Below are positions 59,965-64,000 of a stretch of DNA of 64,000 nt, piece after piece; position 1 is the first letter of the stretch, and each line of letters starts with the position of its first letter. The position numbers and the translations under genes were made by a program. A model generated the notes under the pieces. It saw only the letters and a list, made by a program, of their open reading frames with translations. It was not told the DNA's origin and searched no databases. Source of the DNA: Amblyomma americanum (lineage: Eukaryota; Arthropoda; Arachnida; Ixodida; Ixodidae); contig NC_135505.1 of NCBI RefSeq assembly GCF_052857255.1, positions 136,456,356 through 136,520,355 on the forward strand. Direction: 5' to 3'.

Positions 59965-60236
59965 CCCTTACAAAAATGTCTTTAGACAGCCCATGGACTG
60001 TCCATAGACTTTTGTCTATAAATTCTACAGACTTTCTATAGACAAAGCCTAGATAACTCTGTAGGCAATGCAAATCCTATAGACAGTCTATAGACAATCT
60101 ATAGATTTATGACCATACGCGTTTAATAGACTTTTGTCTATAGACACTCTATAGAGTATGAATAGACAAAAAGAAATACCTACAGGAAGGCAATAGAGTC
60201 TATAGGAAGTTATAGATTGTCTATAAACCATGTCAA
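59965..60236. mobile_element. CTATAGAC-rich MITE, copy 2
   Basis: CCCTTACAAAAATGTCTTTA starts the element and the interior follows copy 1 (56.35 kb) word by word (CCATAGACTTTTGTCTATA, TATGAATAGACAAAAAGAAA, GGAAGGCAATAGAGTCTATA). The right end is degraded. Confidence 0.8.
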
Positions 60237-60768
60237 ATGTTTATGGAACGCAACTTCGCAGAACAAATATAGTTCCATTGCATCCAGAGCGCACTGCATG
60301 AGATCAATTGGTGTAATATGTAATCCGCTTGCTAAGAATTAAGCGGCCTATACTTATTACAGGCTGCGTTAGAAAACGGGGAAGATTGTTCTATTGTATT
60401 GCTTTCCACAAACTTTTCATTGCTGGTGTGCGTGTCTTGGCGCTGCTATTGCGAGCAAGGTTGTATGCCCATGCACTGAAGAGAAGCTTGAGTGCGATCC
60501 TATTACCGTTGCTCGAGGTAAAAGTCTTTGAGCACAGCAGTTACGAAATTTCCGGGTGAAAGCCTGCTCCTCACAGTTTGCGAAAATTACCGACACGGCA
60601 AGGAGGCGCCAATGTTAAAGCAAGATCTCTTCATTTCCCCCTGGAATGCCGGGAAGTGTAAAGCTCGTGTATTGCCTGACTAGTATTTTTGAAAAAACTT
60701 GGATTAAGCTGCATTAATATGACTTTGTCTCGATTGAGTTGCATAGGGTTGAAGTGCGAATGGTTATA

Positions 60769-60934
60769 CAGTCGAACGTCGTTATAACGGAACTGCTTGT
60801 AACGAAATAATGGATATAACGAAGGAATGACGATTCCTCTTGGAAGCTCGGTCAACGCGGACTATAACGAAGCTACGGTTACAACGAAGTAATCGTCGGA
60901 CCCCCTTCAACTTCATTATAACGAAGTTCAACTG
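60769..60934. mobile_element. pogo/Tigger-like MITE, 166 bp
   Basis: The left end is CAGTCGAACGTCGTTATAAC. The reverse complement of the right end is CAGTTGAACTTCGTTATAAT. The interior is rich in TATAACGAA words. TA precedes the left end and the right is followed by CATA. Confidence 0.75.
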
Positions 60935-61083
60935 CATATATTAACCACAATTTAATGAAAGGCAGGCATAGTACTCCTTCAATCGCCAGGCTTTCAAAAT
61001 ATTATTGCAGGTTTTAGGCGCTGAAGGAAAATCAAAGCTGTTCTTATAATCGTGTGCGAAATTAATTGTCTGGGAATTGAATT

Positions 61084-61303
61084 ATAAGGTTTAACGTTCC
61101 GAACTGGCACACGGGCTGCGAAGGCAGCCTTAGTGGAGGGCTCCGTACTAATTTTGACCACCTGTGGTTCTTTGACGTGCGCTGACATCGTGCAGCACAC
61201 TGGCGTTTTTGCATTTCGCCTCCATCGAAATGCGGCCGCAGCGGCCAGGATTCGATCCCGACACCTTCGCATCAGCAGCTGAACGCCAAAGCCACTGTGG
61301 CGG
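61084..61303 (-). mobile_element. tRNA-type SINE (minus), older copy
   Basis: TTGAATT flanks it at 61077-61083 and 61304-61310. The body has GCAGCCTTAGTGGAGGGCTC and GACGTGCGCTGACATCGTGC. The head has GGATTCGATCCCGACACCTT and GCCACTGTGGCGG. Confidence 0.8.
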
Positions 61304-61371
61304 TTGAATTCAATTGTTTTTTGAAATCATATGTTTTCGTTCCGTGTTTTCTTGCCCGTAAACAGTTCACT

Positions 61372-61430
61372 CTAAACAGGAATACGCCTATATGGGTGTA
61401 AAAAAAGGAGTAAGCTGTCTTGTACCACTC
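61372..61430 (-). repeat. CCCATATAGGCG-type repeat, reverse copy
   Basis: CTCTAAACAGGAATACGCCTATATGGGTGTAAAAAAAGGAGTAAGCTGTC is the reverse complement of the motif at about 44.83-44.88 kb. A diverged third copy is at 61.86-61.90 kb. Confidence 0.5.
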
Positions 61431-61563
61431 TCTCTTTTGGGGGCATAGTATCCTGTCCAAAGTCCCGCAATAGATGTCGATCACTAAATATAAGGAATGT
61501 ATGCTACTGGCAGTGGAGGCATATTCCTGATGCAAAGCATAGTAACTTGATGTAGTTACCAAT

Positions 61564-61625
61564 CATCAGCAGCAGCAGCAGCCTGACTACGCCCACGGCA
61601 GGGCGAAGGACTCTCCCATGTCGCA
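61564..61625 (-). mobile_element. LINE 3' end, antisense
   Basis: ATCAGCAGCAGCAGCAGCCT then GACTACGCCCACGGCAGGGC and GGACTCTCCCATGTCGCA, matching the 3' end at 16.2 kb in the same orientation. Confidence 0.65.
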
Positions 61626-62123
61626 GTTAGCAATGCGAGGAGTATAATAAACATGGTAGCGGAGGTCTTGGGGATAACAAATAGAGGAGATGGAAAACTC
61701 GGTTAAAATATTCGTAACTTATAGATCTTCGCATGTATTGAAAAGAGAGTTCGTTACAGTGGGCAGCCTTAAGTAGTCCGCATTTTTAGCGATAAAAATC
61801 TACACCACGGCTTGGGCAGCATACCTTGCTCCTAAAAGGGAGGGTGCTAAAAAACACCTCACTGCCATTTTACTCCTATACAGGCTTATTATTGGTTACG
61901 ATTAGAGACAAGGGCGTGCAATGAAGCGTCTATGACTCTTTTGGCGGCTTGGAATTGATAACAAGTACTACTTCATCAGCCGAATAAACATTTTCCACCA
62001 AACACACGACAAGCTCATTCGAAGCTGCGCCACTACCGTGTTTCTGCGGTAGGTTCTACGCCTATACACGGGAGTACAAAGAGACCAAGTTGTCCTCTCC
62101 CTTTTATACACCTTACACCCCTT

Positions 62124-62720
62124 TTACTCCTTTTTGTGTCGAGTGTGGAGGAACAGAAGGGAGCATGGTGCCTTTTTTCCCTGCATGGAATACTGAGAAA
62201 CCCTTTCGAAGAACGAACGCAGAGAGGCAACTGTATGAAACTCTTGTATCAAATAGCCCTGGTTCGAGGCTGTTCTCCGAGTCTGTTGCCGTCTGCACTG
62301 GGCTGTGTTTTCACATTGCAGGCGTCCGCGACGAATGTAGACGCGAAAGCACTTAGCACTTCGCGTTTCTAGAGTTACATCTCTTGCGCGTCGGAAGCTA
62401 TACGGTTTCCCTCTCCGTGTTGTCACTACGCGGCGCGGCGTATTATTCCACCCCCTGACCCCCTGCCTGCGCGCTCCCGATTGTATATTTATCCAGTGCA
62501 ATAACAGCTCCGTCTTCTTCCTTTAGTTGATTCCGAAGCTATTTCTGTCGTTATTGGCGGTCGGCCAATAACTGCCTTTAGCAAACACCCCCCCCCGACA
62601 AATCTTCCCTGGTCGCGAAGTGAAGAGGACGCAGTTGTTTGCAGACGACACAACTTCTGCGAACAGCCTGGAACAGCGTTACTCCGATTTCGCTTCGAAA
62701 TTGTTTTCAATGCTAGAACC
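62124..62720 (-). pseudogene. Unrecognised decayed protein-coding fragment, copy B
   Basis: The minus-strand frame contains RRVVTTRRGKPYSFRRARDV and TLETRSAKCF, aligning with PRFAVTTERGQSFVLEDDVT / RETRDAKY of copy A. A VVCKQLRP piece occurs near 62.64 kb. The frames are broken. Confidence 0.3.
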
Positions 62721-64000
62721 TAACATTCTCACGCGTAAGAGGCGACGAAAAACGTTTGCGTTGAGCATACAGACGAACGTGGAAGTGTGTATACGTTGAT
62801 TAGCTGAGTGTGGCGAAGGGAAAACCCGAAATAGCAAGCAACGAAAGCGGTCGTTTCGCGGTGGACGTGACGCAATATGACCGGCAGAACTTCGTTACCG
62901 TTTGCTTTCCTTTTACTTTCCTTTCCTCCTTCTTTGTTTCTCCCTTTTTTCCCAACATCGCTTTGCGTTCGTTCACTCAACGCTTGCAGCTATCATGGCA
63001 GACTCGTGTCGTCTTTGTCACAGAAAAAAAAAAAGGCGCGAAATCTGGGTGTTGCGAAAGGACGTGATTTTGTAGCTATGTTGTATTTTTTTCGCGCGCT
63101 TGGAAGATTGCCTTCTCCACATGATTAAATTTTCGTTAGGCCTCTGCGAACGTATTCATGGTTTGGCGGTAGTGCAGTTGTAGGGTTGCGCAGGCAGAAT
63201 ATATGCGAGACGAAAAAGGCAAATATCATTATGAGTGCATTGCCCCAGTACGCGTGTTATAGGCGTAGACGCGATAGGCTTTCTTGAAGCAAGATAACAA
63301 GATAACATGATAGCCTCTCGGAAGATACGATTGAAAACTTTACTTTTATTGCATCGAGGCTGGGAAAACCAAATGCACGAAGAATGAAGCGGCGTTTACG
63401 CCTGTGTGTTTCCCCCTGCCAAACCCTCGACGTCGTATTTATACGGAAATGAAAATACCGATACGTACAGAAATAAGGGGGAAAGAAGAGCACAAAAGAA
63501 GACACAGAACAGATAAGGAAGAAGGGAAATACTAAAGGGAAAATTGAAAGAAGGCGCAGTGCTGTACTGACAACTGATAATTTGCTGAAAAGTTTCTGGT
63601 TTTAGGCACAAAATATAACTGGCCTTCAGTTACACTGTGATAAAACGCTATGGCGGACACTACCACAATGTGACAGAGCTGTAAAAAGCACAGTGACAAC
63701 AGTGTTGTGCACCTGTGCTGTGTACCCAAGACCCGTGCAGATCCGGCAGACGTAGCGAATGCCCGATGAAAGGAAATGGTGAGTGAACTATCCTGATTAC
63801 GTCCACTAGTTGCAGTTACTCCAGTTAGATGCAGTGCTTGCACCAGAAATCATTAAATTTAACTTATCTACTGTGCCATTCCACCTAAGAACCGTTACGT
63901 GCCAAGGCTATAACCACTGGGTTCTACTAGGGGACATTGAAGCTGATTAACTTGCATTTGGCCGTGTTTTCTCAAAACAATACTTGCAGGAAAAGAACGA
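62721..64000. other. Terminal stretch without recognised features
   Basis: Open frames on both strands carry no family pattern that I recognise. No SINE, LINE or splice-bounded exon is evident up to the window end. Confidence 0.4.

Overview
The window is animal nuclear DNA. Genes are split by short GT-AG introns and have AATAAA poly(A) signals. Large introns and intergenic stretches are packed with tRNA-derived SINEs, LINE remnants, MITEs and long foldback repeats. The repeat mix and a divergent insect-type gustatory receptor point to a chelicerate, most likely an ixodid tick. That is an inference from sequence character; no species is claimed. There is no bacterial, plasmid, phage or CRISPR content.

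Left part (1-11.4 kb): the first two coding exons of a TTC7-type gene run leftward off the window edge. A divergent interval separates it from NSA2, a single-exon ribosome-biogenesis gene. NSA2 is followed about 150 bp later, on the same strand, by RPS27A (ubiquitin fused to ribosomal protein S27a) in four coding exons. A GON7-like two-exon gene lies at 13.9-14.2 kb.

Middle (14.4-43.4 kb): a nested LINE/MITE block, then TTC9 (minus, four coding exons). TTC9 is divergent with a long plus-strand coiled-coil gene whose 17 assigned coding exons are spread over about 17 kb. I could not name that gene. Its introns hold a 1.1-kb CACT-rich repeat, LINE pieces and two near-perfect palindromes.

Right part (43.5-64 kb): mostly transposable-element debris, with two host genes. 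One is a complete three-exon gustatory receptor (minus, 389 codons) ending in the TY-x5-Q signature. The other is an intronless UBE2C-type E2 enzyme (plus, 180 codons from its first ATG). From about 56 kb to the end only SINEs, MITEs and unrecognised coding-like scraps are visible.

The genes do not form one pathway. Growth-related housekeeping genes are present: NSA2 and RPS27A (ribosome), GON7-like (tRNA modification, tentative), UBE2C (APC/C). The strongest unusual signal is structural. At least five foldback copies share one apex sequence, and many elements are nested inside each other with readable target-site duplications.
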